Notes under the pieces: model-generated
The model's input: the letters and a program-made list of their open reading frames with translations, nothing else
Database searches by the model: none
Told to the model about the DNA's origin: nothing
Made by a program: the position numbers and the translations under genes
Part shown: positions 43,525-52,664 of the stretch, piece after piece
Layout: each line of letters begins with the position of its first letter
Numbering within the stretch: position 1 is the stretch's first letter
Assembly (NCBI RefSeq): GCF_022811845.1
Contig: NZ_CP064266.1
Location: 3,410,001-3,474,000, forward strand
Length of the DNA stretch: 64,000 nucleotides
Reading direction: 5' to 3'
Source: Bacillus pseudomycoides
GTDB taxonomy: Bacteria; Bacillota; Bacilli; Bacillales; Bacillaceae_G

Positions 43525-43531
43525 TATTCAA

Positions 43532-43578
43532 GAAAGCTGCTCTAGCATAGTTGTGAAACTGCGCTAGAGCAGCTTTTT
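43532..43578 (+). terminator. Terminator of corA
   Basis: AAAGCTGCTCTAGC and GCTAGAGCAGCTTTTT arms. Confidence 0.9.
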
Positions 43579-43722
43579 GGCTATAATAAAGTTTTTTGCA
43601 TAAGAAATATGTACGAAGGGCAGGCTCTGTATTTTTATTATTAAATGTGTATAAGACTTGTTCAAATAATGAATTGAGGTTAAAATTACATATTGTTAAT
43701 GAAAAGATGGAGGAAATACATC

Positions 43723-44619
43723 ATGGAATTGTTTCAGTTACCGAAAGCATTCCTGCAAATGAATACGATTTTTATTTCAATTTTAATTGAAGCACTACCA
43801 TTTGTGCTAATAGGTGTATTTATTTCGGGATTTATTCAAATGTTTGTGACAGAAGATATGGTGGCAAAATGGATGCCGAAAAATCGATTTCTGTCTGTAT
43901 TATTAGCTACTTTTCTTGGCATGATGTTTCCAGGTTGTGAGTGTGGAATCGTTCCGATTGTAAGACGTTTAATTGGGAAAGGTGTTCCGCCGTATGCTGG
44001 AATTGCATTTATGTTAACGGGACCAATTATTAACCCGGTCGTATTATTTGCAACGTATGTTGCGTTCGGGAGTAGTATGCATATGGTGTGGTATCGTTCA
44101 ATTGTGGCTATTGTTGTTGCAATTATAGTTGGATTTATATTGTCATTTATGTTTAAAGATCATCAATTACGTGATGAGCATTTTCCGGAAGTCGATCATA
44201 AGCGTCCTCTGCGTAAAAAAATGTGGGATGTTTGTACACATGCGGTTGAAGAGTTTTTCTCAATGGGGAAATACTTAGTAATAGGAGCGTTAATTGCTGC
44301 TGCGGTTCAAACATTTGTACAAACGTCAACGTTGCTTGCGATTGGACAAGGTCCATTTTCGTCACCAGCGGTTATGATGGGACTTGCGTATATTTTATCA
44401 CTATGTTCAGAAGCCGATGCTTTTATTGCATCTTCGTTCCAAAGTACATTTTCAACAGCATCACTTGTCGCGTTCCTCGTATATGGACCGATGGTGGATA
44501 TTAAAAATATGTTTATGATGCTTGCGACATTTAAAACGAAATTTGTAATTGTTGTGATAGCTACAGTTACACTCGTGGTTTATGCAAGCTCACTACTCAT
44601 TTATGCGATGGGGTGGTAG
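43723..44619 (+). CDS. ycgR: Permease, UPF0718/YcgR-like
   Basis: A 298-residue membrane protein with about eight helices. Conserved blocks are EALPFVLIGVFISGFIQMF, FPGCECGIVPIVRRLIGKG and GPIINPVVLFATY, all characteristic of the DUF318/UPF0718 permease family. The cysteine pair in GCECG suggests metal or redox involvement. The following gene overlaps closely (three bases apart), as in B. subtilis ycgR-ycgQ. Substrate is unknown. The start at 43723 follows TGGAGGAAA. Confidence 0.9.
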   Translation: MELFQLPKAFLQMNTIFISILIEALPFVLIGVFISGFIQMFVTEDMVAKWMPKNRFLSVLLATFLGMMFPGCECGIVPIVRRLIGKGVPPYAGIAFMLTGPIINPVVLFATYVAFGSSMHMVWYRSIVAIVVAIIVGFILSFMFKDHQLRDEHFPEVDHKRPLRKKMWDVCTHAVEEFFSMGKYLVIGALIAAAVQTFVQTSTLLAIGQGPFSSPAVMMGLAYILSLCSEADAFIASSFQSTFSTASLVAFLVYGPMVDIKNMFMMLATFKTKFVIVVIATVTLVVYASSLLIYAMGW

Positions 44620-44622
44620 GTT

Positions 44623-45492
44623 ATGTTTCGAGCATATATTTTACTCGGATTTACAATCTTAATTGCACAGCTTCATATTTCGGGTAATATAACAAAATAT
44701 ATAAATATGAAGTATGCATATTTATCAACAACTGCTGCAATCATTTTAGGTTTTTTAACAATTATTCAAATCATTGTTGTTTTCCAAAAGGAACACCAAA
44801 AAGAAAAAGATCAGCATAGTTGTGGTTGCGATCATAGTCATTGCGGACATGATCATTCGAAAGACGAAAATACATGGTGGAAACGAACTTTTGCCTATTC
44901 GTTATTTTGTTTTCCAATTATTTCAGGATTATTCTTTCCAATTGCGACGTTAGACTCGGATATTGTTAAAGCAAAAGGATTTCATTTTCCTGTCGCGCAG
45001 GCAGAGAGCACAGATCCATTTATTACAAGACAGTTTTTAAGACCCGATACGAGTATTTACTATGGAAAAGAAGGGTATCGTGGTGTAATGGAAAAAGGGA
45101 AAAAAGAATACGTAACAAAAGATAGTATTTCCTTAAAAGATGAAGATTTCTTAAAAGGGATGGAGACCATTTATAATTATCCTGGTGAGTTTACAGGAAA
45201 AAAACTCTCCTTTAAAGGATTTGTCTTCCGCGATGATTCTGCAAAGAAGGAGCAATATTTCTTATTCCGCTTTGGTATTATTCACTGCGTAGCCGATTCA
45301 GGTGTATATGGTATGCTGGTGAAAAAACCAGAGGGAGTAGAGTGGAAGAATGATGATTGGATTGAAGTTGAAGGTGAAATTTCAACTGAATTTTATCAAC
45401 CGTTCCACGCAAACATTCCAGTTTTAGAAGTAACAAAGTGGAATAAAGTTGAACAACCGAAAGAACAATATGTATTTAGAGGAGCCGATTGA
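44623..45492 (+). CDS. ycgQ: YcgQ-like membrane protein (TIGR03943/DUF1980)
   Basis: A 289-residue protein with two N-terminal membrane helices, a cysteine-histidine cluster between them (HSCGCDHSHCGHDH), a third helix and an extracellular domain containing YKGEEF-type strands, FKGFVFRDDSA, FRFGIIHCVADSGVYGMLVK and an OB-fold-like end. It always seems to pair with the permease gene just before. The metal-binding cluster suggests the pair handles a transition metal. Confidence 0.88.
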   Translation: MFRAYILLGFTILIAQLHISGNITKYINMKYAYLSTTAAIILGFLTIIQIIVVFQKEHQKEKDQHSCGCDHSHCGHDHSKDENTWWKRTFAYSLFCFPIISGLFFPIATLDSDIVKAKGFHFPVAQAESTDPFITRQFLRPDTSIYYGKEGYRGVMEKGKKEYVTKDSISLKDEDFLKGMETIYNYPGEFTGKKLSFKGFVFRDDSAKKEQYFLFRFGIIHCVADSGVYGMLVKKPEGVEWKNDDWIEVEGEISTEFYQPFHANIPVLEVTKWNKVEQPKEQYVFRGAD

Positions 45493-45511
45493 TTATAATC
45501 GGTTCTTTTTT
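45481..45511 (+). terminator. Terminator of ycgRQ
   Basis: GAGCCGATT and AATCGGTTC arms followed by T6; includes the stop codon. Confidence 0.8.
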
Positions 45512-45568
45512 ATAGACGTAAAGTTGTGAAAATTGCAACGTTATTAACTGTATAAGTAACTTGAAATG

Positions 45569-45602
45569 AAAAGCGGACACCTAAATTTAGGTGTCCGCTT
45601 TT
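45569..45602. terminator. Terminator, perfect palindrome
   Basis: 17-bp perfect stem (AAAAGCGGACACCTAAA and its complement) that serves the minus-strand yjcZ-type gene. Confidence 0.85.
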
Positions 45603-45640
45603 ATAGTTTTTTCATCTGCATATCGCCTTAGAGGAGCTAA

Positions 45641-45727
45641 TTAGCAAAAGCAAGCAGCACCGACGATAATTAAGAGGATAAATAATACAACAAGTAACGC
45701 GAATCCATTTCCATGTGCGAAGCCCAT
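45641..45727 (-). CDS. YjcZ family very small protein, 28 aa
   Basis: Encodes MGFAHGNGFALLVVLFILLI followed by IVGAACFC. It has the YjcZ-type hydrophobic helix and cysteine ending of the relative at 5.4 kb, with the glycine-tyrosine part reduced to a few residues. A strong GGAGGAAATAAA site precedes the ATG. Such proteins are made in sporulation; membrane location is predicted. Confidence 0.8.
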   Translation of the reverse strand: MGFAHGNGFALLVVLFILLIIVGAACFC

Positions 45728-45886
45728 TTTATTTCCTCCTTTTATTGTAAGATACAACATACAATATGCAAATTCACTCTTGTTTGACAGGGACATATAT
45801 CACGAAACTGCGGATTTTTCTTGTATGTTAACGTAAAAAAAAGGAAACATATAGGAATAACAGCTTTTGAAGAAGGGGTTTTATCC

Positions 45887-47071
45887 ATGAAAAAATGTAT
45901 AGCCATTTTGTTATGTATCATAGGGATATTTATATGGATGAACATCGATCTAGAAATGGGGAAGAAGATGGCTAATCAACTTGAAATATCACAAATTCGG
46001 CAGGGGAGTTTCCAGTCATTTGAAAATGGAGAAGATTTATATCGGAATATGTTTGAAGATATCAATCGTGCTAAAAAATTTATTTATCTTCATTTTTATA
46101 TTGTAGGTAAGGATAAAGTCAGTCGTGAATTTTTAGAACTATTAGAGAGGAAAGCATCGAGTGGTGTGGATGTGAAATTATCGGTAGATCGAATTGGTGG
46201 CTATAAAATTAAGAAAAAAGTGATTCAGCAGTTAAAAGAAAAGGGTGTTAAATTTACTTTTAGTAAAAAGCCTAAATTAAAGAATCTGTTTTATTCATTA
46301 CATCAACGAAATCATCGTCGCATCGCAGTGATTGATGGGAAAGTTTCTTATGTCGGTGGTTTTAATATTGGAGAGGAGTATCTTGGAAAGGATCCTAAAT
46401 TCGGGAGATGGCGTGATTATCAACTGCGTATTGAAGGAGAGGGAGCAGTTGATATGGAAAGGAAATTTGCAGAAGATTGGCATGCGGATACTGGTGAAAA
46501 GCTTTCTTTATATAAAGAGGCTTTTGCACAAGGAAGTGCAAAATATCAGTATGTATTTTCTGATGGGAAAGGATTTTGGAAAGAGTATAGTGCACTACTG
46601 AAGCAAGCTAACAAGTCAATTATTATTGCAACGCCATATTTTGTACCAGGAAAAGAAATGATAAACGTTTTACAAGAGGCATTGCAGCGAGGAGTTGCTG
46701 TAAAGATTCTTGTTCCATTTAAAAGTGATGCTCTGTTATTAAAACAAGCTGCTTATCCACATTTAAAAAGGATGCTAAATGCTGGTGCGGAGATCTATCA
46801 ATACCGAGATGGCTTTTTTCATGGAAAGGTGACAATAATTGATGATAAAAGTGTTGATGTAGGGACAGCTAATTTTGATATGCGCAGTTTTTATATAAAT
46901 ACAGAGTCAGACTGTTTTATCTATGATAAAGCAGTTGTTGCTGAAGTATGGGGGAAATTACAAAAGGATTTTCATGAATCTAAGCGTTTAACGGATAAAG
47001 ATTTTGACAAAATTAGTAGCTGGGACTGGTTTTTAGCAAAGATAGCAAATGTTCTGGCTTTCTATTTATAG
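45887..47071 (+). CDS. cls: Cardiolipin synthase-like phospholipase D protein
   Basis: A 394-residue protein with one N-terminal membrane helix and two PLD motifs. The first is a variant, NHRRIAVIDGKVSYVGGFN, with arginine in place of the usual lysine; the second is canonical, HGKVTIIDDKSVDVGTANFD. Cls enzymes join two phosphatidylglycerols into cardiolipin; the length matches the short YwjE type. The start at 45887 follows GAAGGGG. Confidence 0.85.
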   Translation: MKKCIAILLCIIGIFIWMNIDLEMGKKMANQLEISQIRQGSFQSFENGEDLYRNMFEDINRAKKFIYLHFYIVGKDKVSREFLELLERKASSGVDVKLSVDRIGGYKIKKKVIQQLKEKGVKFTFSKKPKLKNLFYSLHQRNHRRIAVIDGKVSYVGGFNIGEEYLGKDPKFGRWRDYQLRIEGEGAVDMERKFAEDWHADTGEKLSLYKEAFAQGSAKYQYVFSDGKGFWKEYSALLKQANKSIIIATPYFVPGKEMINVLQEALQRGVAVKILVPFKSDALLLKQAAYPHLKRMLNAGAEIYQYRDGFFHGKVTIIDDKSVDVGTANFDMRSFYINTESDCFIYDKAVVAEVWGKLQKDFHESKRLTDKDFDKISSWDWFLAKIANVLAFYL

Positions 47072-47102
47072 GCATATATTAGAAGGAAGGGGGAGCTATA
47101 AT

Positions 47103-47561
47103 ATGAGATGTATGGAAGAATTACTGCAGTGTAGTTATGAAATGATTCATATGATGGGTGAGTATATGAACAAAGTGGAAGATGAAGAGCTAGGTGATAT
47201 ATTAAAACAGCATTTACCCTATATTTTGCAGGCTTACAATGAACAAGTGAACTTTCAAGAAGGTGAAAATGTACAACATATGATTTGCGAACAACTGAGG
47301 TCTCCCCTTATGCAAAATGGTATACCGATGACTAATACAAGTAAGGGTGATATCGAAATTGCTATTTCCTATATCTCGAATTTAAAAAGATTAGCACTCA
47401 GATTTGCTCAAGTTGCTGTAGAAGTTGCAAATCCAGAATTTCGATCATTTTTGGAAAACTGTTTTGTTAAAATGAATCGTTATGCTTATAGCATATGGCA
47501 ATACGTTGTGAAAAAAGAATATACAATAGAAGATATATATGAAAATGAAAGATTTGCATAG
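47103..47561 (+). CDS. CotF-like spore coat protein
   Basis: A 152-residue helical protein beginning MRCMEELLQCSYEMIHMMGE. The C-terminal helical pair LALRFAQVAVEVANPEFRSF and MNRYAYSIWQYVVKKEYTIE resembles the four-helix CotF/YhcQ coat proteins. It lies 31 bases after cls and may be cotranscribed with it. The role in the coat is inferred from the fold, not established here. Confidence 0.65.
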   Translation: MRCMEELLQCSYEMIHMMGEYMNKVEDEELGDILKQHLPYILQAYNEQVNFQEGENVQHMICEQLRSPLMQNGIPMTNTSKGDIEIAISYISNLKRLALRFAQVAVEVANPEFRSFLENCFVKMNRYAYSIWQYVVKKEYTIEDIYENERFA

Positions 47562-47597
47562 AAAAAACAAGACGGCATGAGCTGTCTTGTTTTTTTG
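47562..47597. terminator. Bidirectional terminator
   Basis: AAAAAACAAGACGGC and GCTGTCTTGTTTTTTT arms. Confidence 0.85.
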
Positions 47598-47604
47598 AAA
47601 AGAA

Positions 47605-48390
47605 CTATAAGCTTTTCACCATGCCGCCATCAACAAGGAAAGATTGTCCGGTCATGTATGTATTTGCATCGGATGCAAGGAATGTAGCAAATGCTGCGAA
47701 CTCACTAGGGTGACCATATCTGCCAAGAGGGATAATTGCTTCATATTGTTTTTGAACGTCTTCTACTGTAATTCCGCGCTTTTCAGCAGTTGTTTCATCG
47801 AGAGATGCGATGCGATCAGTAGCAATACGCCCTGGAGCAATCGTATTAATTAAAATGTTATATGGAGCAAGTTCGGATGCTAACGTTTTTACTAAGCCTG
47901 TAATACCGACTCGAAATGTATTTGATAATAGTAATCCGGGAATAGGTTCTTTAATAGAAGAAGAGGCAATGTTAATAATTTTGCCGCCTTGTTCTTTCAT
48001 ATATGGAAGTGTTTCACGAATCATACGAACGTAACTTAATAAATTGAGTTCAAATGAATTGTACCAATCTTCATCAGTTAATTGTTCAAATGTACCTGGT
48101 TTAGGACCACCTGCATTGTTTACTAAAATATCAATTGTACCAAAAGTTTGTACAGTATATTCTACGGCTTGTTTAATGCTCTCTTTATTTGTAACATCAC
48201 AAACAATATACATGGCAGTACCTTTATTAAGGGCAATCAATTCTTCTTGTAAAGATGCTAGCTTTTCTTCGTTACGACTAAGTAGCATAACATTTGTGCC
48301 CTCTTTTATAAGTTCTGTAGCAATCGCTTTTCCTAAACCTTGACTAGATGCGACAACTAGAGCAGTTTTTCCAGATAATCCAAGTTCCAT
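47605..48390 (-). CDS. SDR oxidoreductase, FabG-like, without YxxxK tyrosine
   Basis: A 261-residue Rossmann protein. The cofactor motif is VVASSQGLGKAIATELIKEG, then NNAGGPKPG, and the C-terminal IPLGRYGHPSEFAAFATFLA and TGQSFLVDGG of FabG-like enzymes. Where most have YxxxK, this has SNTFRVG after IKEPIPGLLL, as in the BKR_3-type subgroup, so the catalysis may differ. The start at 48390 follows AAAGG. Confidence 0.85.
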   Translation of the reverse strand: MELGLSGKTALVVASSQGLGKAIATELIKEGTNVMLLSRNEEKLASLQEELIALNKGTAMYIVCDVTNKESIKQAVEYTVQTFGTIDILVNNAGGPKPGTFEQLTDEDWYNSFELNLLSYVRMIRETLPYMKEQGGKIINIASSSIKEPIPGLLLSNTFRVGITGLVKTLASELAPYNILINTIAPGRIATDRIASLDETTAEKRGITVEDVQKQYEAIIPLGRYGHPSEFAAFATFLASDANTYMTGQSFLVDGGMVKSL

Positions 48391-48577
48391 ATATATCAAC
48401 CTTTCTCTGTTGTATTACTTTTATTATAAATGAAAACGAGTCAAAATAAAAAATAAACGCATCTCTTATCAGAAAATTTACAGAAATTTACCGTATATTT
48501 ACTTTTTTCTCATATTTCCTTTAAAAAAGAGAAGTAATATGAGATTGTACATATTCTATCAAAAGGGGGATAAGCAA

Positions 48578-48757
48578 ATGAATAAATGGGTTAAATCTTT
48601 AACTGCTATGGCACTTGCGAGCTCTTTATTTATGGTAGGTTGTAGTAAAGGTGAAGACAACAAGAAGGATGAGGATACAACGACGCAGCAAGATGAAAAG
48701 AAAGATCAGGAAACGAGCAAGGATAGTAATTCTTCAGATTCAAAGGAAAAAAAATGA
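48578..48757 (+). CDS. Small lipoprotein, 59 aa
   Basis: A signal sequence with lipobox FMVGC (MNKWVKSLTAMALASSLFMV then GC) followed by a 38-residue tail of Asp, Glu, Lys, Thr and Ser only. The product is a small surface lipoprotein with a disordered charged tail. AAAAGGGGG is the binding site at the chosen start. Function unknown. Confidence 0.75.
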   Translation: MNKWVKSLTAMALASSLFMVGCSKGEDNKKDEDTTTQQDEKKDQETSKDSNSSDSKEKK

Positions 48758-48772
48758 TATTTTGAGTGTTAG

Positions 48773-48801
48773 GGCTTCCTCGTATGTTGAGGAAGCTTTT
48801 T
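48773..48801 (+). terminator. Terminator of the small lipoprotein gene
   Basis: GCTTCCTC and GAGGAAGC arms followed by T6. Confidence 0.9.
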
Positions 48802-48864
48802 TAGTTGCATATTTCCCATTTTTGAGAAAAAATAGAGAGAAATAGAGAACAAGGAGAAGAAAAA

Positions 48865-49485
48865 ATGAAAATATGTATATTTGGATCAACAGGAAGAGTT
48901 GGATCAGAGCTACTGAAACTAGCATTACAAGATTTACATGATATTACAGTTTTAGTGCGTGATCAGAATAAGCTTGCAGTTTTACATAGGAATCTACATA
49001 TCATCGAAGGAAATGTATTAGATGAAAATGATGTGAAGAAGGTGTTAAAGGAAGTTGATATCGTTATAAGTGCTCTTGGAACAGATGGGAATGGCACGTT
49101 GTCGAAAAGTATGCCAAACATTATTAAACATATGAAAGAAGAGGGGATAGGACGAATCGTTACAATTGGAACAGCGGGTATTTTACAAGCTCGCACAAAT
49201 TCGAAGATCTATCGGTTTCAATCGGAAGAATCAAAAAGAAGAAGTACCACAGCTGCCGAAGATCATTTAGCTGCTTATCTAGCCTTAAAAAATAGTGGGC
49301 TATGTTGGACGATTGTTTGTCCTACCCATTTAATCGATGGCGAAGAAACGGGTATGTACCGAACGGAGGCAGATATGTTACCACTGAACGGATCAAAAAT
49401 TACAGTGGGGGATACTGCTCGTTTTGCCTGGTCTTTGATAAATAAAGAAGTGTATGAGAATAGCCGTGTGGGCATCGCTTATTAA
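48865..49485 (+). CDS. NAD(P)H-binding protein (SDR_a5/BVR-B-like)
   Basis: A 206-residue Rossmann protein with FGSTGRVGSELLKLA at the start, a VLVRDQNKL second strand, VISALGTDGNGTLS and a late CPTHLIDGEETG block. This resembles biliverdin-reductase-B-like NAD(P)-binding proteins (YwnB type). Its reaction is unknown. It ends at a bidirectional terminator. Confidence 0.82.
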   Translation: MKICIFGSTGRVGSELLKLALQDLHDITVLVRDQNKLAVLHRNLHIIEGNVLDENDVKKVLKEVDIVISALGTDGNGTLSKSMPNIIKHMKEEGIGRIVTIGTAGILQARTNSKIYRFQSEESKRRSTTAAEDHLAAYLALKNSGLCWTIVCPTHLIDGEETGMYRTEADMLPLNGSKITVGDTARFAWSLINKEVYENSRVGIAY

Positions 49486-49516
49486 AAAACCATCCCTGAA
49501 AAGGGATGGTTAAAAA
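49484..49516. terminator. Bidirectional terminator
   Basis: CCATCCCT and AGGGATGG arms with flanking A and T runs, overlapping the end of the DUF456 gene. Confidence 0.85.
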
Positions 49517-49992
49517 AGAATGTAACATACAAAAATGATAATCATAATAATTTGTAAAATGGCTTTTGCCACTGTACTACTTAAAAAGCCGACGACTGTA
49601 GCAATTCCAACCATAAACGCTTCTTGCGGTGTTTTTTTATGTATTATTTCTGTCACGAAAACGGATAGAAATGGAATGATAATGAGACCAAATGGTGGGA
49701 AGAAAAAGGAACCGACAATAATAGAAATCATTCCTACACGTTCGCTCCATTTGGTACTTCCATATTTCTTTAAGAAGTATCCATTTGCAATAAAATCAGC
49801 AACGAAAATAATGATGGTAAAAATGATTTGAAGGATCCAAAAACTTGTTGTTAGCTCCCCGCCATTTATACCAAAATGATAAATGATATATCCCGCCCAC
49901 AGTGCAAGTATGCCAGGGATGATTGGATAGATAAACGCAATGAACGATACGATAAAACAAGCAATTATACAAAGTGTTAATAAAACAGTCAA
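49510..49992 (-). CDS. DUF456 family membrane protein
   Basis: A 160-residue protein with about five helices, opened by IYPIIPGILALWAGYIIYHF and with GYFLKKYGSTKWSERVGMIS between helices, as in DUF456. It starts with TTG at 49992, with AAGGAGATAT, only one base after the stop of the CorC-type exporter gene, so the two are cotranscribed and probably translationally coupled. Confidence 0.88.
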   Translation of the reverse strand: MTVLLTLCIIACFIVSFIAFIYPIIPGILALWAGYIIYHFGINGGELTTSFWILQIIFTIIIFVADFIANGYFLKKYGSTKWSERVGMISIIVGSFFFPPFGLIIIPFLSVFVTEIIHKKTPQEAFMVGIATVVGFLSSTVAKAILQIIMIIIFVCYILF

Positions 49993-49993
49993 C

Positions 49994-51301
49994 TTATATC
50001 TCCTTTTTACTATCTAGTTTATGTACAGCAACTTTCTTAATTTGATGCCCATCAAGCTCTAATGCTTTAAATTGAAAACCAGCATATTCAATTGAATAGC
50101 CAACTTCGATATTTAAATCAATAGCCTGGGATAGAAGCCAGCCACCAATTGTATCTAAATCACTTTCATCAATATGTAAACCAAAGATATCATTTACTTC
50201 TGAAATGAGTACTTTGCCATCTAAAACAGTGAGTTTTGGTGTGCGTTTTTCAATCATTGGTGATTCATCTGCATCGAACTCATCTTGAATTTCACCAATA
50301 ATTTCTTCAATAATATCTTCCATTGTTAATAGTCCAGCTGTTCCGCCATATTCATCCATTACAATCGCCATTTGCACACGATTCTTTTGGAGATGAATTA
50401 ATGTTTTACGGATAGGTACTGTTTCAAATACAGTTAAGACAGGATGTATATATGCTTCTAAAGGTTTGTGAATACCCTTTGTTTGATCGTGAAATATTTC
50501 TTTTGTATTTAGCATCCCAATAATATCATCTTTATCTTTTTCAATAATCGGGTAACGTGTATATTTTTCAGATGCCACAATATTCATATTTTCTTCTAAT
50601 GTATTTTCGGTAGATAAACAAACCATTTCTGTACGAGGGACCATAATTTCTTTGGCAACACGATCATCAAATTCGAAAATATTATTTACATATTTATATT
50701 CAGTTTGATTAATTTCACCGCTTTTAAAGCTTTCACCTAAAATAAGTCGTAATTCTTCTTCTGAGTGAGCAAGATCGTTTTCTTTTGCTGGTTCTAAGCC
50801 GAATAGTTTTGTAAAGAATACGGCTGTACTATTCAATAACCAAATGAAAGGATACATGATTTTATCGAACCAAATAAGTGGCTTAGCAAATTTTAATGCA
50901 ATCGATTCAGCTTTTTGAATCGCAAAAGATTTTGGAACAAGTTCACCTAATACAACATGGAAAAAAGTAATCACACTAAATGCAATGATGAACGATAGCG
51001 TGTTAGCCATTGCTCCAGTAATATTTATTTTTTCAAATAGTGGTCGTAGTAAGTGTTCAACAGTCGGTTCACCAAGCCAACCAAGCCCTAAAGACGTGAT
51101 GGTAATACCAAGCTGACAGGCTGATAAGTATACATCTAAGTTAGAAATAACACTTCTGGCAGCTAGCGCTTGCTTATTTCCTTCATTTGCAAGCTGATCA
51201 ATTCGACTTTTTCGTACTTTTACAACTGCAAATTCAGATGCGACGAAAAAGCCAGAAACGAGGATAAGTACAAAAATGAGAAAAATATTTAATATGTCCA
51301 A
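49994..51301 (-). CDS. MpfA/CorC-type magnesium exporter (CNNM-CBS protein)
   Basis: A 435-residue protein in three parts: DUF21/CNNM membrane domain (about 1-190, with FLASACQLGITITSLGLGWL-like sequence reading LSACQLGITITSLGLGWLGE), a CBS pair (about 210-335, IMVPRTEMV... MDEYGGTAGL) and a CorC_HlyC domain at the end. B. subtilis MpfA (YhdP) of this kind exports magnesium. It uses a TTG start at 51301; the best Shine-Dalgarno-like stretch (AGGAGGTGA) is 34 bases upstream, too far, and only GGAG at 12 bases is closer. Confidence 0.88.
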   Translation of the reverse strand: MDILNIFLIFVLILVSGFFVASEFAVVKVRKSRIDQLANEGNKQALAARSVISNLDVYLSACQLGITITSLGLGWLGEPTVEHLLRPLFEKINITGAMANTLSFIIAFSVITFFHVVLGELVPKSFAIQKAESIALKFAKPLIWFDKIMYPFIWLLNSTAVFFTKLFGLEPAKENDLAHSEEELRLILGESFKSGEINQTEYKYVNNIFEFDDRVAKEIMVPRTEMVCLSTENTLEENMNIVASEKYTRYPIIEKDKDDIIGMLNTKEIFHDQTKGIHKPLEAYIHPVLTVFETVPIRKTLIHLQKNRVQMAIVMDEYGGTAGLLTMEDIIEEIIGEIQDEFDADESPMIEKRTPKLTVLDGKVLISEVNDIFGLHIDESDLDTIGGWLLSQAIDLNIEVGYSIEYAGFQFKALELDGHQIKKVAVHKLDSKKEI

Positions 51302-51509
51302 GTGTGTTCTCTACTCCGAAGTTGGAATAAAGATGTCACCTCCTGCAAGTATGTTATACTTTTATAATAAATCGAAACGAAAATAATAGTCAAAGGAAAT
51401 GAGTAAATATTGGGATGTTTTTCTAATCATTTATGAATTTGTTGGTATTTTACCCTGAATGAAAGAGGAATACCCGCATTTTTTAAGGGGGAGATAGTTT
51501 ACATCTTAA

Positions 51510-52397
51510 TTATTTAATCATTGTTTTTGCGAGAGCGTAAGTCTGATGTTTAGACTGGTTTGTTGTCCATACGGATTGAAGAAAGGAAAGAATGATGTAT
51601 GGAATATAAAGGAGTAACAGTCCAATTGTAATAACAGTTGGTGAACTTCCTCCAAATTGAATAATAAATTGTAGTAATCCTTTCGTATGAAAAATGCATT
51701 CCATGTAAAAGAATGACAAAATAATGGAACTTAAAATAGATTTATGATTTGAAACGATCGCTATAAATAACGTATTAATGAGAAAAGATGAGTCACGTAT
51801 ATCATGCTCTTCAATATTATTTAAAAATGGGATCCATTTTTTTATTGCCTGTATAACAATAATCATTGAAGTACTACAGATGATAATGAAGGAAGAAAAG
51901 AATGGAATTTTTATGTACTGTGCAATGTATAAAGAAATTAAAACAATAGCACATTGCAATAGAGCAGTACTGAATGAGTATGGGATCCAGCGTAATATTG
52001 AAGTGTATTTTTTAAATTGCTTTGGTGTTTTTAAGAATAAACGTCCAATTGCTAGGCTAATGAAAAAACCAATTGCGAGTGTGAATGTAAAGCGAACGAT
52101 CGATAAAAAGTATACTTCCCACATATAAGGGAATAAAAGTGTAGATTGTCCAGGAACATGTAGCGCCGTAGTTGAATTCATAATAGGTTGTGATGAAAAA
52201 AGAATGGATTCATGCATCCAGTCAATCATTGGGATAGAAATGGATGGGAAATGAGCAAGGTTATGAAAAATCCCAACTAAACCTTTCAAATAAGAGGACT
52301 CATGTGTTAATAATACAGCGGGAATAGGGCTTATGAAAAGAATGATTAGGAGTCCAGCTAAAAAACGATACGTATAAGAACGAAATAATGAAGACAT
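51510..52397 (-). CDS. Binding-protein-dependent ABC permease, orphan
   Basis: A 295-residue membrane protein with about six helices: an N-terminal helix and periplasmic segment, then a BPD_transp-like core with IRFTFTLAIGFFISLAIGRLF and LQFIIQFGGSSPTVITIGLL. It resembles diverged DppB/NikB-type permeases. No ATPase, second permease or binding protein lies nearby. A close CodY-like box at 52418-52432 suggests repression in rich conditions. Confidence 0.65.
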   Translation of the reverse strand: MSSLFRSYTYRFLAGLLIILFISPIPAVLLTHESSYLKGLVGIFHNLAHFPSISIPMIDWMHESILFSSQPIMNSTTALHVPGQSTLLFPYMWEVYFLSIVRFTFTLAIGFFISLAIGRLFLKTPKQFKKYTSILRWIPYSFSTALLQCAIVLISLYIAQYIKIPFFSSFIIICSTSMIIVIQAIKKWIPFLNNIEEHDIRDSSFLINTLFIAIVSNHKSILSSIILSFFYMECIFHTKGLLQFIIQFGGSSPTVITIGLLLLYIPYIILSFLQSVWTTNQSKHQTYALAKTMIK

Positions 52398-52417
52398 AAT
52401 TGTTCACCTACTCTTTG

Positions 52418-52432
52418 AAAATTCAGAAAATT
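52418..52432. promoter_or_regulatory. CodY-like box 1
   Basis: Matches the CodY consensus AATTTTCWGAAAATT at 13 of 15 positions; 20 bases upstream of the permease start. Confidence 0.5.
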
Positions 52433-52618
52433 CTTATTCTTATTTTAGCGTTTTTTTGAATAAGTTACAATATCTTTTTCTTTACATATGAGTATAACTT
52501 GCGTTAAGAAGTAATTCTTTTATTTCATTTACAGTCAGCAATTAGGTACAGAATGATAATCTATTACATTTCTCAAAAAGTGAAGCATTCATGAACAAAT
52601 AATGACAACAACACAGAA

Positions 52619-52633
52619 TATTTTCAGAAAAGT
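52619..52633. promoter_or_regulatory. CodY-like box 2
   Basis: Matches the CodY consensus at 13 of 15 positions, in the leader of the CBS protein gene. Confidence 0.5.
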
Positions 52634-52649
52634 GAAATAAAACATTTAT

Positions 52650-52664
52650 TTTTTTCTGAAAATA
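52650..52664. promoter_or_regulatory. CodY-like box 3
   Basis: Matches the CodY consensus at 12 of 15 positions, 17 bases after box 2. The rest of the 314-base gap 52398-52711 shows no other structure I can name. Confidence 0.4.

Noticed and set aside
43596..43790. 64-codon plus-strand frame before ycgR
   Set aside because: Overlaps the true start of ycgR in another frame and has no binding site.
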